DNA from: CAVROP01 sp050008495
GTDB lineage: Bacteria; Acidobacteriota; Terriglobia; UBA7540
Direction: 5' to 3'
DNA: 64,000 nucleotides
NCBI GenBank assembly: GCA_050008495.1
Contig: JBEKMN010000003.1
Location: 1-64,000, forward strand
Below, piece after piece: positions 51,885 to 61,113 of the stretch (the first letter of the stretch is position 1; the number at the start of each line of letters is the position of its first letter). The position numbers were made by a program, and so were the translations under genes. The notes under the pieces were generated by a model, which worked only from the letters and a program-made list of their open reading frames with translations, ran no database searches and was not told the DNA's origin.

Positions 51885-54530
51885 TCATTCGTAGCGCAGC
51901 GCCACTATGGGATCGACGTTGGTCGCGCGACGGGCGGGGATGTAGCTGGCCAGGAGCGCCACGGCGGCGAGGAGCAAGGAAACTGCCAGCAGCGTCAAGG
52001 GATCCGTAGGCTTGATACCGTAGAGCATGCTCGATAAGTAGCGCGTTAATGCCAGCGCACCTCCAAGCCCGGCGAAGACACCGATCAGCGCGAGCCGCGC
52101 TCCTTGCCGGATAACCAGCCCGAGCAAATCACGGCGCTCCGCGCCCAGCGCCATGCGAACGCCGAATTCATGCACTCGCAGACTACATGAGTAGCTTACC
52201 ACGCCGTAAACTCCCACAGCGGCCAGCACCAGCGCAAGGAGCGCAAACAATCCCAGCAGCATCATCTGGAAACGCCGGGGCGCCACCAAGCCGGCGATGA
52301 CTTCGTCCATGGTCGTGGCGTCGGACAAGGGTTGATTCTTATCGATGCTTTCGATGGCTCCCCGAACAGTCTTCACCAGCGGCTGCGGATCGGCTGTGGT
52401 TCGAAGTATAAAAGCCATGCTGAACGAGGGTTGCTGGAGATAGGGCACGTAGATCTCCGGGATGGGCTCCTCGGCGAGAGCGTGGTCCCTGGTGTCGGCA
52501 ACGACGCCCACCACCTCTGACCACGGTGCGGGCGGCGGCCCAAAGCTGATCTGCTGCGCCAGAGGATCGCGTGCCTCAAAGGCCATGCGCGCAAAAGCTT
52601 CGTTAACGACAACTACACTAGGAGCGGTACCGGCATCGGCGTCGCTGAAGGTTCGTCCCTTTAGTAAAAGAATCCGCGTCACGCGGAAGTAATCCTGGCT
52701 AACGGCAATCGTAGGGACAGGCTGCGGAGGGTGGAAGTTCTCCATGCCGCGAATCTTGAGCATTAACGTAGTATTGTGAGAGTCCTGTAACGGGTAGCGC
52801 GTGGTCACTGCGGCTTCTTTGACGCCCGGCAGGCTTCGAACTCGTTGCAGTGCATCTTGAAAGAAGGCGGCAAACTGTCGTGGGTTGGGGTTGCTCGTCC
52901 AAGGCCTTTCGACAGTCGCCATCAATAGATCGTGAGGGTCAAAGCCGAGTTCAACCTGGCTGAGGCGCAGAAAACTCCGCGTCAGAAGGCCCGCGCTTGC
53001 CAGCAGAATCAGCGATAGAGCGATTTCGCCCACCGCCAACAGGGCGCGGAGACGGTGCGCGGCGCGACCGGCGCCTCCCTGCGCTCCTCCTTCTTTGAGC
53101 GCTTCGCCCACGTCAGTTCGGGAGGCGATGAAGGCGGGGACGAAACCGAAAACCAGCACGGCTAAAACCGCGATGCCGCCGAAGAAGGCGAGGACGCGCA
53201 GGTCAAGGTGGACGTCCTGCGAAAGGTTGGAAGGAATAAGTTGGCGAAGGATCTTGGTTCCCCACAATCCGGCCAGAAGTCCCAGCACCCCCCCCGCCAT
53301 CGCCAGTAGCAAGTCTTCGGTGAGCAATTGACGGACGAGGCGCAGGCGCCGGGCTCCCAGCGCCGCTCGTACGGCCATCTCCCTGCCGCGAAGCACGCCG
53401 CGGGAAAGCAGCAGGTTGGCGACATTCGCGCAAGCAATCAATAGGACGAACCCGACAACTCCCAAGAGAATTAACAGCAGAGAGCGCACGTTTTGGACGA
53501 GCAGGGCGTGAAGCGGAATCACCTCGACACGCTCGTGCGCACGAAAGGGCGCGGCTTCCTGTGGGTATTCCCGGTCCATTCGTTGAGTGATCAACTGCAA
53601 GTCGGATTGGGCGCGGGCGGCATAGACGCCAGGCTTCAGACGCGCAATAACAGTAAGGACGCTCCATCGGGGAGAATGCGGAGAAAACTCCTCAGTATCA
53701 AGTGCCAGAGGTATCCAGAAATCCGCAGCGGGGTAGCGCAGGTTTGCCGGCAGGACGCCGACAACGGTGAAAGTATCGTCATCAAGCCGCACGGACTTCC
53801 CCAATATATGAGGGTCGGAGCCGAAACGGCTGCGCCACAGCGCCTCGTTGAGAAGCGCCACGTGGCGCTGAGCCTCCTTGCTTTCCGACGACAGGAACAT
53901 GCGCCCGGCAATCGGCTGGACACCCAACATGGGGAAAAAACCCGCGGTGACGCTGGTCACGCGGACGCGCGCCGGTTCGCCCGCCCCAGTGAGATTCGCG
54001 CCCACGCCTCCGCCGAAAGCGCCGATTTGCTCGAAGACCTGGTTGCGATCCTTCCAGCCAATAAAATCGGGGCTAATCACGACCGCCGCGCCGTGAGTGA
54101 GTTGGAACCGTTCCGTAGCCCAAACCAGGCTCGACGGATCTTTGAAAGGCAACGGCCGCAGCAGGACCGTATTAACCACGCTGAAGATCGCAGTGTTAGC
54201 GCCGATCCCCAATGCCAGAGTGATAATCGCCACCGCAGCGAAGCCGCGATTTCTTGCCAGCGTTCGCGCGCCATACCGCAAGTCTTGAATGAGGTTGTCG
54301 ATGAAGTTTAGCCGGCGCATATCTCGGCATTCCTCCTTTATTTGATCGACACCGCCCAGATCGCGCAGGGCGGCGTAGCGGGCTTCCTTTGGCGTCATCC
54401 CTTTTGCAACGTTTTCCTCGGCCAACTTCTCGAGGTGAAAGCGCAGTTCGTCACTTAGCTCGCCTTCCACACTTCCGCGCCTGAATAACGAGCGGAAGCG
54501 CAACGGGAGTTTGTAAAGCCAGCGCTCCAT
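51885..54530 (-). CDS. ADOP-type FtsX permease with N-terminal prefix domain (third)
   Basis: An 881-aa permease. The N-terminal cytoplasmic prefix (about residues 1-75: FRSLFRRGSVEGELSDELRF, GMTPKEARYAALRDLGGVDQ) is the 'permease prefix' typical of ADOP genes linked to PadR regulators. Then come TM1 (FAAVAIITLALGIGANTAIF), MacB_PCD (to about 330), FtsX domain 1 (NVANLLLSRGVLRGREMAVR), a second extracytoplasmic domain, FtsX domain 2 (HEFGVRMALGAERRDLLGLV) and the tail VDPIVALRYE. It lies 150 bases downstream of padR, separated by repeat copy F, and is probably under its control. Role unknown; no ATPase subunit is present. Confidence 0.93.
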   Translation of the reverse strand: MERWLYKLPLRFRSLFRRGSVEGELSDELRFHLEKLAEENVAKGMTPKEARYAALRDLGGVDQIKEECRDMRRLNFIDNLIQDLRYGARTLARNRGFAAVAIITLALGIGANTAIFSVVNTVLLRPLPFKDPSSLVWATERFQLTHGAAVVISPDFIGWKDRNQVFEQIGAFGGGVGANLTGAGEPARVRVTSVTAGFFPMLGVQPIAGRMFLSSESKEAQRHVALLNEALWRSRFGSDPHILGKSVRLDDDTFTVVGVLPANLRYPAADFWIPLALDTEEFSPHSPRWSVLTVIARLKPGVYAARAQSDLQLITQRMDREYPQEAAPFRAHERVEVIPLHALLVQNVRSLLLILLGVVGFVLLIACANVANLLLSRGVLRGREMAVRAALGARRLRLVRQLLTEDLLLAMAGGVLGLLAGLWGTKILRQLIPSNLSQDVHLDLRVLAFFGGIAVLAVLVFGFVPAFIASRTDVGEALKEGGAQGGAGRAAHRLRALLAVGEIALSLILLASAGLLTRSFLRLSQVELGFDPHDLLMATVERPWTSNPNPRQFAAFFQDALQRVRSLPGVKEAAVTTRYPLQDSHNTTLMLKIRGMENFHPPQPVPTIAVSQDYFRVTRILLLKGRTFSDADAGTAPSVVVVNEAFARMAFEARDPLAQQISFGPPPAPWSEVVGVVADTRDHALAEEPIPEIYVPYLQQPSFSMAFILRTTADPQPLVKTVRGAIESIDKNQPLSDATTMDEVIAGLVAPRRFQMMLLGLFALLALVLAAVGVYGVVSYSCSLRVHEFGVRMALGAERRDLLGLVIRQGARLALIGVFAGLGGALALTRYLSSMLYGIKPTDPLTLLAVSLLLAAVALLASYIPARRATNVDPIVALRYE

Positions 54531-54579
54531 TGGGTTACCCTGCTGTTTTCCTGAACTATGGATCCTGAATTTTGAACGG

Positions 54580-54650
54580 CCCCCTCACCCGGCCCGTGGC
54601 GGCTGATGAAAGCGCCGTCACGGTCCACCCTCTCCCCCAGGGGGCGAGGG
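54580..54650 (+). repeat. 72-bp CCCTCTCCC element, copy F
   Basis: CCCCCTCACCCGGCCCG, GGCTGATGAAAGCGCCGTC and a slightly diverged hairpin, CCCTCTCCCCC-AGGGGGCGAGGG. It lies between padR and its ADOP gene. Confidence 0.85.
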
Positions 54651-54680
54651 ATTTTCTCGCCACAGCCCGAATCCTGAATC

Positions 54681-55010
54681 CTATGATGCTTCTAACACCA
54701 GACCGATGGCGGCGGAGAGTTTCTTCCAGTGGGCTTGCTCCTGCTCCAAGTACTTCTGCCCGGCCGCAGTCAGCGAGTAGAACTTGGCGCGGCGATTGTT
54801 GTCGGACTCTCCCCACTTGGCTTTGATCCACCCGCTTTGCTCGAGGCGATGCAGGGCGGGGTAGAGCGCTCCCTGATTCACCTGGAGCACTTCCTTGGAG
54901 ACCTGGCGAATACGCTGGGCGATGCCCCAGCCGTGCATGGGCTCGAGGGCGATGGTCTTAAGAATGAGAACATCTAACGTACCTTGTACAAGATCGGTCG
55001 GCTTGCTCAT
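54681..55010 (-). CDS. PadR-family transcriptional regulator
   Basis: A 109-aa winged-helix repressor. Motifs include LVQGTLDVLILKTIALEPMH, GWGIAQRIRQVSKEVLQVNQ, GALYPALHRLEQSGWIKAKW and NRRAKFYSLTAAGQKYLEQE; a short C-terminal helix mediates dimerisation. This is the short PadR subtype that sits directly before ADOP permease genes in Acidobacteriota. I start at 55010, which has GAGGT four bases upstream. The regulator probably represses its own operon with the ADOP gene; its ligand is unknown. Confidence 0.93.
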   Translation of the reverse strand: MSKPTDLVQGTLDVLILKTIALEPMHGWGIAQRIRQVSKEVLQVNQGALYPALHRLEQSGWIKAKWGESDNNRRAKFYSLTAAGQKYLEQEQAHWKKLSAAIGLVLEAS

Positions 55011-55311
55011 GGAACACCTCTCAGTTATCGACAACAGATTACACACTCTCCTGTCAATAGTCAAGGGGAGTAGTTGTGCCCCAATACGTCGATAACAGAG
55101 GTCGAGGATGGTAGGGGCCATGGCCCTCCGCATCTACGCCGGACGCGGCTGGACCCGGGCGGCGTAGGGGTGGGGCTGCCCTACCCGTGGTTGATTAGCG
55201 GCATAACCGCGAGGGGACGGCAAGCCGTTTCCCTACGGCGGGACTGTTATCAACGGATGGCGGTTGTTGGGGCAACCCTTGTGGTTGCCCGGGCGGCCAC
55301 AAGGGCCGCCC
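55011..55311. other. Intergenic stretch upstream of padR with hairpin repeats
   Basis: Besides the padR promoter it holds GTAGGGG-type hairpins at about 55111-55135 and 55166-55190, and the element at 55269-55318. No gene is supported. Confidence 0.5.
55036..55064 (-). promoter_or_regulatory. Possible padR promoter
   Basis: On the minus strand TTGACT (55064-55059) is followed at 17 bases by TAATCT (55041-55036). A second TTGACA (55057-55052) lies within the spacer. The -10 match is modest. The nearby sequences TTATCGACAACAGA and GTCGATAACAGA look like diverged copies of one site and could be PadR operators. Confidence 0.4.
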
Positions 55312-55318
55312 CTACAGG
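55269..55318. repeat. GGGGCAACCCTTGTGGTTGCC hairpin repeat
   Basis: Words GGCAACCCTTGTGGTTGCC and GGGCGGCCACAAGGGCCGCCC form two successive palindromic stems, followed by CTAC. Relatives are seen at 20087-20138 and 50965-51006. The right end overlaps the last codons of the following gene. Confidence 0.65.
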
Positions 55319-57948
55319 AGGGTCACGGTATAAAAACGGGCGGGGGCCTCAGGCGGGGACGTGACACTGTTCTTGGTCCCTGCGCTTTCAAATTCAGCCT
55401 CGACGTAGTAATCGATCAGGGGGGCGGCCTCTTGCCATTTGATAGCACTCGCATAAGTGCGCCGGCCGGTCAGTTCCATGGCCCAAGGAGTCCACTGGTC
55501 CGAGTCTTTGGCGCGAGTGAAGAGAGTGACGCGCGATAGTTGTCCTGGCCCAGTAAACACGGCGGAGATTTGCACCCGTTCGCTTCTGCGCAGGATCGTT
55601 GGGCGAGTCGGAACAAAGGCGCGGGCCGCAGCCTTGGGGTCGGGCTTACGAACGGCGGCAAACAACTGTTCGGTTTCGGGCGGCAGTTCGCCGACGAACT
55701 CCTTCATAGAGGCTCGAAGCCGATACAAGGCCAGCCGCTCATACTTATTATGCATCGAAGCCAGTTGTCCCAGGTCGTTCCTGGTGCTCACGATCTCCTG
55801 GTAATCGAGAATGGCTTTTCGAACCAGGGGCGCCAATTCGAGCCAAAGTGGCACACCTTCCGTCAGAATCAGGCTGCGCGCCTCATCGCCTTTGTTCTGC
55901 TTCTTCAACTCGCTCGCTTTTTGAAGTTTCTGGTTCAGGCGCGCCGCCAGGGACCACGAGTCAGAATAGGGAGTGAGGAACTCGATAAAGCGGCTAAGGT
56001 AATTGAGGCGCTCTCGCTCCGCAGTGCTCGAGGCGGAATCGGTAAGCGCGCGAATTTGCTTCGCCACCTCTGCCTGCGACTTCTTCACACTCTCGGAGGG
56101 TTCGTAGCCGTTCCAGAACTGAAACGCTTCGTCATAATCACCGGAGTATTCGTTGATTTGGCTGTGGCCATCTTTAATCTGGCCGGTCCACGAGCATAGA
56201 ACCAGCCGGTCGCGGTCCGTGTCATCGAGGAGCTTGGCCAGTTTGGCGGCGCGCGGTTCCCGTGCCTGGGCCGATGCAAACCGTTGGAAGAAGCGGGTTG
56301 GGGTGAGCTCCTTGTTCCACGAATAGCCCGCTTGAAAACCGGCGTCGATGTCCATGATGCGATGCCGCCAGTGAATGCCCAGGAGGCCTTGACACCCATA
56401 CTGTTCCGCCAAGTCCATATCGCGCACGAAGCGATGGACATGAAACTGGGGCAGCCACATGGCCGGATCGTCTTCGAGCCAGGGAATCGGCCAGCGCTCG
56501 CGCGATTCGAGTTTGCCGTACTCCTCGCTGACCGGATCCCAACCCAGGTTGTCGTTCAGCGACGAAAAGATAATGTCCTCCGGGAGCGCCTTGTGGAAAT
56601 AGGCGAAGTGGCGGACGACGCCGCCCCAACCGGAAATCACCAGGCGCTTTCGAGGAGCATGACGCTTTAGAAAGTCGTGGGCCTGCTTGAATGGAGTGAC
56701 GGAGAGCGGAACATTTTGCTTTTGGCTGGCCCAGCTCATCCCTTCGTCTTCCCACAACCAGACGTAGTCTACCGTCGGATAAGCTTCGAGCAGTCGCGCC
56801 AGGCGCGCTTCCAGGATGTCCTTCGCGGCAACCGACTCAGGGTCGATGCGCGGCCCGGGGGCTTTCGGATCAGCGGATGCGTAGTGCGCTTCGGGAGGAA
56901 CGGCGCGGTAAATCTCATCGGGAATCTCGTAAGGCTCAAACCCGACACCTGTGCGGATGCCAAGCTGCTTGGCGTATTGAAGGGCCTCGCCCCAAAGCTT
57001 CTGCGCGGATTCTTCAGCCTCCCAGCAACTCCGGGCCCTGGTAGTTGCTTCGGAGCCGAAAACTTCTTCTGCGAAGAAGTCAGCAGAGCCCATGCCGAAA
57101 CGCGAGGTTCGCTCCGGCAGGTAGCCCCAGCGGTTCGTCGCGGTCGTGTCGGTATAGGCCAGGTGGCCGGCGCCAGCGTATTCGAAAGAAAGAAAAGATT
57201 CAGCCCACTGGTTTTCGCCGGAGTAGACGTGCACGCCCAGCGTGTTGAAGCGCATTCGAACCATGGCTTCGAGATAGGCGCGCCAGTCTTCGCGATTGTA
57301 AACGGTGACGCAGTTGAGAAAGTCAGGCCACGGCACCAGCCCTCGCGCGTTGAAGCGCGGCTGCGCCTGCCAGTTCCGGCCGGCCGGCGGCAGGTTGAGG
57401 GCGCGCGCGGGTTCCAGCGGATACACTTCTCCATCCAGCCCAAAGAACGCCCCCTGGCGCTCCAGGAAGTCAAATACGGCGTACGGAACGGCGTGTGGCG
57501 TAGCGCCGGTCAGGCGGACATGGGAGGCGTTGCCGCCCGGCGATTCGTTTGAGATTTGATAAGCTTCAGAGTGCGTGGAGAGGTCCTTCTTGATGGCGAG
57601 AGAGAAGACGAGACCTGACGCTGGCGGCGCGCCTTCACCCAGCACGGCTTGGACAGGGTCGCTAGCCAGCCCCAGGTTTCGCAAGCCGCGCGCCAGTTCG
57701 CAAGACGCGAACTGCTCCGGAAAGCCTGCCTGAGGCTCGCGCACGATCCATACCGTTTCTTTTGGTTCGAGCCTCGCCCGCATCCTGAGGCCATTGGGAT
57801 TTGGAGCACTCTGGGGTGAAGCGGGATGGGCTGAAGCTTCCCCCTGAACTGCCAAGGCCGCATTGGTGATTAACGGCGCGGCTCCCAGACCGAAGGCCGA
57901 GTTGTGGAGGAACTGACGCCGGCCGATGCGTTGGAAAGGATTCATCAT
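55312..57948 (-). CDS. Tat-exported large putative glycoside hydrolase
   Basis: An 878-aa exported protein. The N-terminus has the Tat motif GRRQFLHNSAFGLGAAPLIT. Residues about 60-190 resemble the GH20b-type alpha/beta domain found before barrels of GH20, GH67 and GH84 (LTGATPHAVPYAVFDFLERQ, GAFFGLDGEVYPL). A TIM-barrel-like region follows (about 200-590: RFNARGLVPWPDFLNCVTVY, MRFNTLGVHVYSG, TVDYVWLWEDEGMSW, where acidic residues could be catalytic). A helical region comes next and then a C-terminal beta domain (RVQISAVFTGPGQLSRVTLF). I cannot assign a family or substrate. It is the last gene of a run with an AmrS-like and a DUF362 gene. A GAGG ribosome-binding site precedes a double ATG. 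Confidence 0.8.
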   Translation of the reverse strand: MMNPFQRIGRRQFLHNSAFGLGAAPLITNAALAVQGEASAHPASPQSAPNPNGLRMRARLEPKETVWIVREPQAGFPEQFASCELARGLRNLGLASDPVQAVLGEGAPPASGLVFSLAIKKDLSTHSEAYQISNESPGGNASHVRLTGATPHAVPYAVFDFLERQGAFFGLDGEVYPLEPARALNLPPAGRNWQAQPRFNARGLVPWPDFLNCVTVYNREDWRAYLEAMVRMRFNTLGVHVYSGENQWAESFLSFEYAGAGHLAYTDTTATNRWGYLPERTSRFGMGSADFFAEEVFGSEATTRARSCWEAEESAQKLWGEALQYAKQLGIRTGVGFEPYEIPDEIYRAVPPEAHYASADPKAPGPRIDPESVAAKDILEARLARLLEAYPTVDYVWLWEDEGMSWASQKQNVPLSVTPFKQAHDFLKRHAPRKRLVISGWGGVVRHFAYFHKALPEDIIFSSLNDNLGWDPVSEEYGKLESRERWPIPWLEDDPAMWLPQFHVHRFVRDMDLAEQYGCQGLLGIHWRHRIMDIDAGFQAGYSWNKELTPTRFFQRFASAQAREPRAAKLAKLLDDTDRDRLVLCSWTGQIKDGHSQINEYSGDYDEAFQFWNGYEPSESVKKSQAEVAKQIRALTDSASSTAERERLNYLSRFIEFLTPYSDSWSLAARLNQKLQKASELKKQNKGDEARSLILTEGVPLWLELAPLVRKAILDYQEIVSTRNDLGQLASMHNKYERLALYRLRASMKEFVGELPPETEQLFAAVRKPDPKAAARAFVPTRPTILRRSERVQISAVFTGPGQLSRVTLFTRAKDSDQWTPWAMELTGRRTYASAIKWQEAAPLIDYYVEAEFESAGTKNSVTSPPEAPARFYTVTLL

Positions 57949-58104
57949 GATGGCAACCTCAGAATAAGTTGAGTGGAGATTTTACACCGGCAGCCGCGTA
58001 GGGCAAGAAGAAACTGGTCGGAAAACGTCAAACCCGAATTCCAAAGCGTCAGAACACGCCTTCCGTTCTCCAGGTAATCAAGGCAGGATTGCTTTCGAGC
58101 TCGC

Positions 58105-59310
58105 TTACGAGCGCCAGACTCCGGGAATCGGTTGCTGGCAGTATTGGCATTTATTGTTGTGGATGTGCACTGTCCCCACGGTGAACCCGGTGCGCTCCAC
58201 CACAATCTTGCGGCACTTGGGGCAATAGGTATTCTCGGCCGGGTGGCCGGGCACGTTGCCGATGTAAACAAAGTGGAGACCCTCGGCGTCGGCGATGGCT
58301 TTGGCGCGTTCGAGCGTTTCCACCGGCGTGGGAGGAAGGTTCTTGAGGAGATACTCGGGATGGAAGCGTGTGAAGTGGACGGGAACGTCGGGGCCCAATT
58401 CGGACTTGACCCATTTGGCGAGCCCTTGAAACTCCGTCTCGCTGTCGTTCAGAGTGGGAATCACCAGGTAAACGATCTCGTTCCATACTCCGTGCTTGCG
58501 GATGGTCACCAGGCCGTCGAGCACCGGCTTCAGTTCGCCGTTTACTACTTCCTTATAAAACTTCTCGGAATAACCTTTAAGGTCAACCTTGATGGCGTCC
58601 ACCTGGCGGCACAGTTTCTCGAGCGGCTCTTGTTGGATGTACCCGCCCGTGACCACGACACTTTTCACGCCCAGCCTGTGAGCCGCTTCGGCAGTATCCG
58701 CGACGTACTCGTAAAACACCACCGGCTCGCTGTAGGTGTAGGCAATGGTCGGGCAACTGTTCTGCTGGGCTAACACTGCCACGCGCTCCGGGGGAGCGTA
58801 GTTCGACCGGACCTGCTCAGGGCGGACCTGGGAGATATCCCAGTTTTGACACATCTTGCAGTTCACATTGCAACCGGCGGTGGCAATGGAGAAGGCAACC
58901 GTTCCGGGGAGAAAATGAAAGAAAGGCTTCTTCTCGATGGGATCAATATGAGCCGTCACCACGCGCGAGTGCACCAGCGTGTAGTAGGTGCCGCCGCGAT
59001 TCTCGCGCACGCCGCAATAGCCGCGCTCCCGGTCGTCGATCGTGCAGCCGCGCGGGCAAAGCTTGCACTTGATCTTCCGGTAGGGCTGTTTATCGTAGAA
59101 CCTGGCCTCCTTGACGAATTGCGAGTCGTCTTCCGCGGGCGGAGCCGCGAACAGGGGGACCGCATTGCGGCCTCCCATTGCCGCTGCGGCGCAGGCGGCG
59201 AGGCAGGGAAGGGAAGCCGCTTTGAGGAAGGAGCGGCGGTCCCAGGCGAGGCCGGCGGACGCTGCCGGCGACTCTGCCTCGAGGAGCCGCAGATCATATT
59301 TGGTTGCCAT
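58105..59310 (-). CDS. AmrS-type radical SAM protein with Tat signal
   Basis: A 401-aa radical SAM protein of the AmmeMemoRadiSam (pyruvate-formate-lyase-activase-like) family. The iron-sulfur motif is CNVNCKMC (Cys147, 151, 154). The family's preceding cysteine region, KCKLCPRGCTIDDRERGYCG, and GGYIQQEPLEKLCRQVDAIK, DLKGYSEKFYKEV and HFTRFHPEY are all present. The C-terminus ends with CPKC and CQYC pairs. An unusual N-terminal extension, DRRSFLKAASLPCLAACAAA, reads as a twin-arginine signal, so the protein may be exported with its cluster assembled. The usual partners AMMECR1 and Memo are not here; a DUF362 gene lies 55 bases upstream. The reaction is unknown. Confidence 0.9.
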   Translation of the reverse strand: MATKYDLRLLEAESPAASAGLAWDRRSFLKAASLPCLAACAAAAMGGRNAVPLFAAPPAEDDSQFVKEARFYDKQPYRKIKCKLCPRGCTIDDRERGYCGVRENRGGTYYTLVHSRVVTAHIDPIEKKPFFHFLPGTVAFSIATAGCNVNCKMCQNWDISQVRPEQVRSNYAPPERVAVLAQQNSCPTIAYTYSEPVVFYEYVADTAEAAHRLGVKSVVVTGGYIQQEPLEKLCRQVDAIKVDLKGYSEKFYKEVVNGELKPVLDGLVTIRKHGVWNEIVYLVIPTLNDSETEFQGLAKWVKSELGPDVPVHFTRFHPEYLLKNLPPTPVETLERAKAIADAEGLHFVYIGNVPGHPAENTYCPKCRKIVVERTGFTVGTVHIHNNKCQYCQQPIPGVWRS

Positions 59311-59365
59311 CGGACTTCAACCTCGTGTAATCCTAGTTCGAGATTCCAAATTCAAGATTCAAGAG

Positions 59366-60376
59366 TCAAACTTCCACCGCCTTAATGAATCTTGGATCGT
59401 CAGTCCCCAAGTTATGCTGCGCGTCGGCGGCGGTTGAAATGTAAGTTGGCTCGCGCTTCATCTCCTGTAGCGATTTCATGCCCACCTCGGCCCGCTTTCT
59501 TTCGATGATTTGCCAGCCTGAGTAATCCAGGGCCACCGGATCGCGGCTTATGAGCAAGCCATTGTACGGCCAAGTCCAGTGAGGCATGAACGAAGGCCCG
59601 CCTTCGTACTGCGCGGTGGTGGCGTCACAAATATGCAACCGCACCTTCCGGCGAATGGGCGGCAGCATATTAACGTCCGCCACGTACGGATTGCAAACGT
59701 TGACGTGGTATTTGTTGGGGTTATGGATGGCGCCAAACATGCTCTTGAGCCCAATCGTGACGCCCGCGATGCCGTGGTCCTTGAGCACGGGCAGGTTAAT
59801 AACGGCATCGCAGACTTGGGTGAGCGTCTTGGCCACGAGGCTTCCCACGCTGCCGAAAACGGCCAAGTCCTCATCGAATCCCAGCACATCGTTTCCGAAA
59901 CAGCGAGTTCCGGAGCCACGCTCCACGATCTTGAAGTGCGCGCTCTCGAGGTCTGAATTCAGCCGGTCCCAGATGACGATTTCCCTGATGCCGGCTTGCT
60001 GGAGGCGCTCGCAGACGGCGTTCACGAGCTCCGGCCGCGTGCAGTTCCCTCTGCCTGCAAGGCAGTTAACCTTTAGCCCTACCACCTCGCCCGGTCGCAC
60101 GACCTTGCGCCACGCCTCGAGTGGCGAGTCGCAGTCATGCAAGGCCTGCATGGCGCGGTCCAGGCAGTTGACGAGCCGGGAGGAATCCAGGCTGGTGGGG
60201 GTGGAGCGGAGGTTGGGGTCGCGGGAGATGACCAGGCGAGATTGGGGAGGAACTGCGGCAAAGGTCACTTGGGAGCCGAGCCAACCCTGAACTCCACCTG
60301 CCAGCAGGGCGCCGCCGACTGCAACCCCTCTTTGTAGGAAAGTACGTCGAGTCTGCCCGTATGTGTCTGTAGGCAT
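59366..60376 (-). CDS. Tat-exported DUF362 protein
   Basis: A 336-aa protein with a Tat motif (TRRTFLQRGVAVGGALLAGG). The DUF362 domain spans most of it: VVRPGEVVGLKVNCLAGRGN, AGIREIVIWDRLNSDLESAH, DAVINLPVLKDHGIAGVTIG, LKSMFGAIHNPNKYH and GLLISRDPVALDYSGWQIIE. The domain is uncharacterised and often occurs with iron-sulfur or radical SAM genes. No ferredoxin-type cysteine cluster is visible in this version. It begins a likely operon with the radical SAM gene and the large hydrolase-like gene. Confidence 0.88.
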   Translation of the reverse strand: MPTDTYGQTRRTFLQRGVAVGGALLAGGVQGWLGSQVTFAAVPPQSRLVISRDPNLRSTPTSLDSSRLVNCLDRAMQALHDCDSPLEAWRKVVRPGEVVGLKVNCLAGRGNCTRPELVNAVCERLQQAGIREIVIWDRLNSDLESAHFKIVERGSGTRCFGNDVLGFDEDLAVFGSVGSLVAKTLTQVCDAVINLPVLKDHGIAGVTIGLKSMFGAIHNPNKYHVNVCNPYVADVNMLPPIRRKVRLHICDATTAQYEGGPSFMPHWTWPYNGLLISRDPVALDYSGWQIIERKRAEVGMKSLQEMKREPTYISTAADAQHNLGTDDPRFIKAVEV

Positions 60377-60544
60377 GGCACTATCTCGGATCTTCTGGGC
60401 GCGAGGGAGTCGGAGATTCCCCGCCCAGTTGGACGTCCTCAGGATGGGAGCGTAGCACTTTGAGAGCCAAACTGGGTCTGGGGTCGCGCGAAACTACGGC
60501 GCTTGCCCAGCACAACCTGCGGACTTCAGTCCCGAGGGCCGGTG

Positions 60545-61105
60545 CTACAAGCGGGCGCACAAGAGTTGCATCGCGACGTGCAGCAGGATCACATGGGCGT
60601 CTTCGGCTTTTTGCATGTCGCGCACGGGGACGAGGACGGGGGTTCGCACCGCAGCGGCGAGTTTGCCGCCATCGAAACCGCACAGGCCAACCGTGTGAGC
60701 GCCACGGCTGTTCGCGTAGTCGATGGCCTTGAGGACATTGCGAGAGTTGCCGCTGCCTGAGATGGCTACCACAAGGTCGCCGGGCTGAAGGAAATTCTTC
60801 AACTGCTCGACGAAAACATCCTCGTAGGCGACATCGTTGGCATAGGCTGTAATCGTGGCGAGGTTATCGTTTAGAGAGGTCCCGCGGAAACGTTTTGAGC
60901 GGCCGTAGGACACGCCTTTGTTCAGATCGCAAATGAAATGGGACGCAGTTGACCCGCTGCCTCCGTTTCCCATGAAGAACACCTGGCGATCATGGTGATA
61001 GGCGTCCTCGAGAAGGTGGATAAACTCTTCGAATCGCTCTCGAGAGACGCCCTCGAGGGCCTTGCTCAAGCCCGCGCAATAGTCGACGAGATATTCTTGA
61101 ATCAT
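60545..61105 (-). CDS. gmhA: SIS-domain sedoheptulose 7-phosphate isomerase (GmhA-like)
   Basis: A 186-aa cytoplasmic isomerase of the GmhA type, which makes D-glycero-D-manno-heptose 7-phosphate for heptose-containing surface glycans. Markers are the N-terminal helices, FFMGNGGSGSTASHFICDLN (phosphate-binding SIS loop), NDNLATITAYANDVAYEDVF, VVAISGSGNSRNVLKAIDYA and EDAHVILLHVAMQLL. A perfect TATAAT ends eight bases before the ATG, so a leaderless transcript from an internal promoter is possible; no clear ribosome-binding site is seen. It lies 14 bases downstream of the gmhB-like gene. Related sugar isomerases without heptose specificity cannot be excluded. Confidence 0.88.
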   Translation of the reverse strand: MIQEYLVDYCAGLSKALEGVSRERFEEFIHLLEDAYHHDRQVFFMGNGGSGSTASHFICDLNKGVSYGRSKRFRGTSLNDNLATITAYANDVAYEDVFVEQLKNFLQPGDLVVAISGSGNSRNVLKAIDYANSRGAHTVGLCGFDGGKLAAAVRTPVLVPVRDMQKAEDAHVILLHVAMQLLCARL

Positions 61106-61113
61106 GTTCTCGA

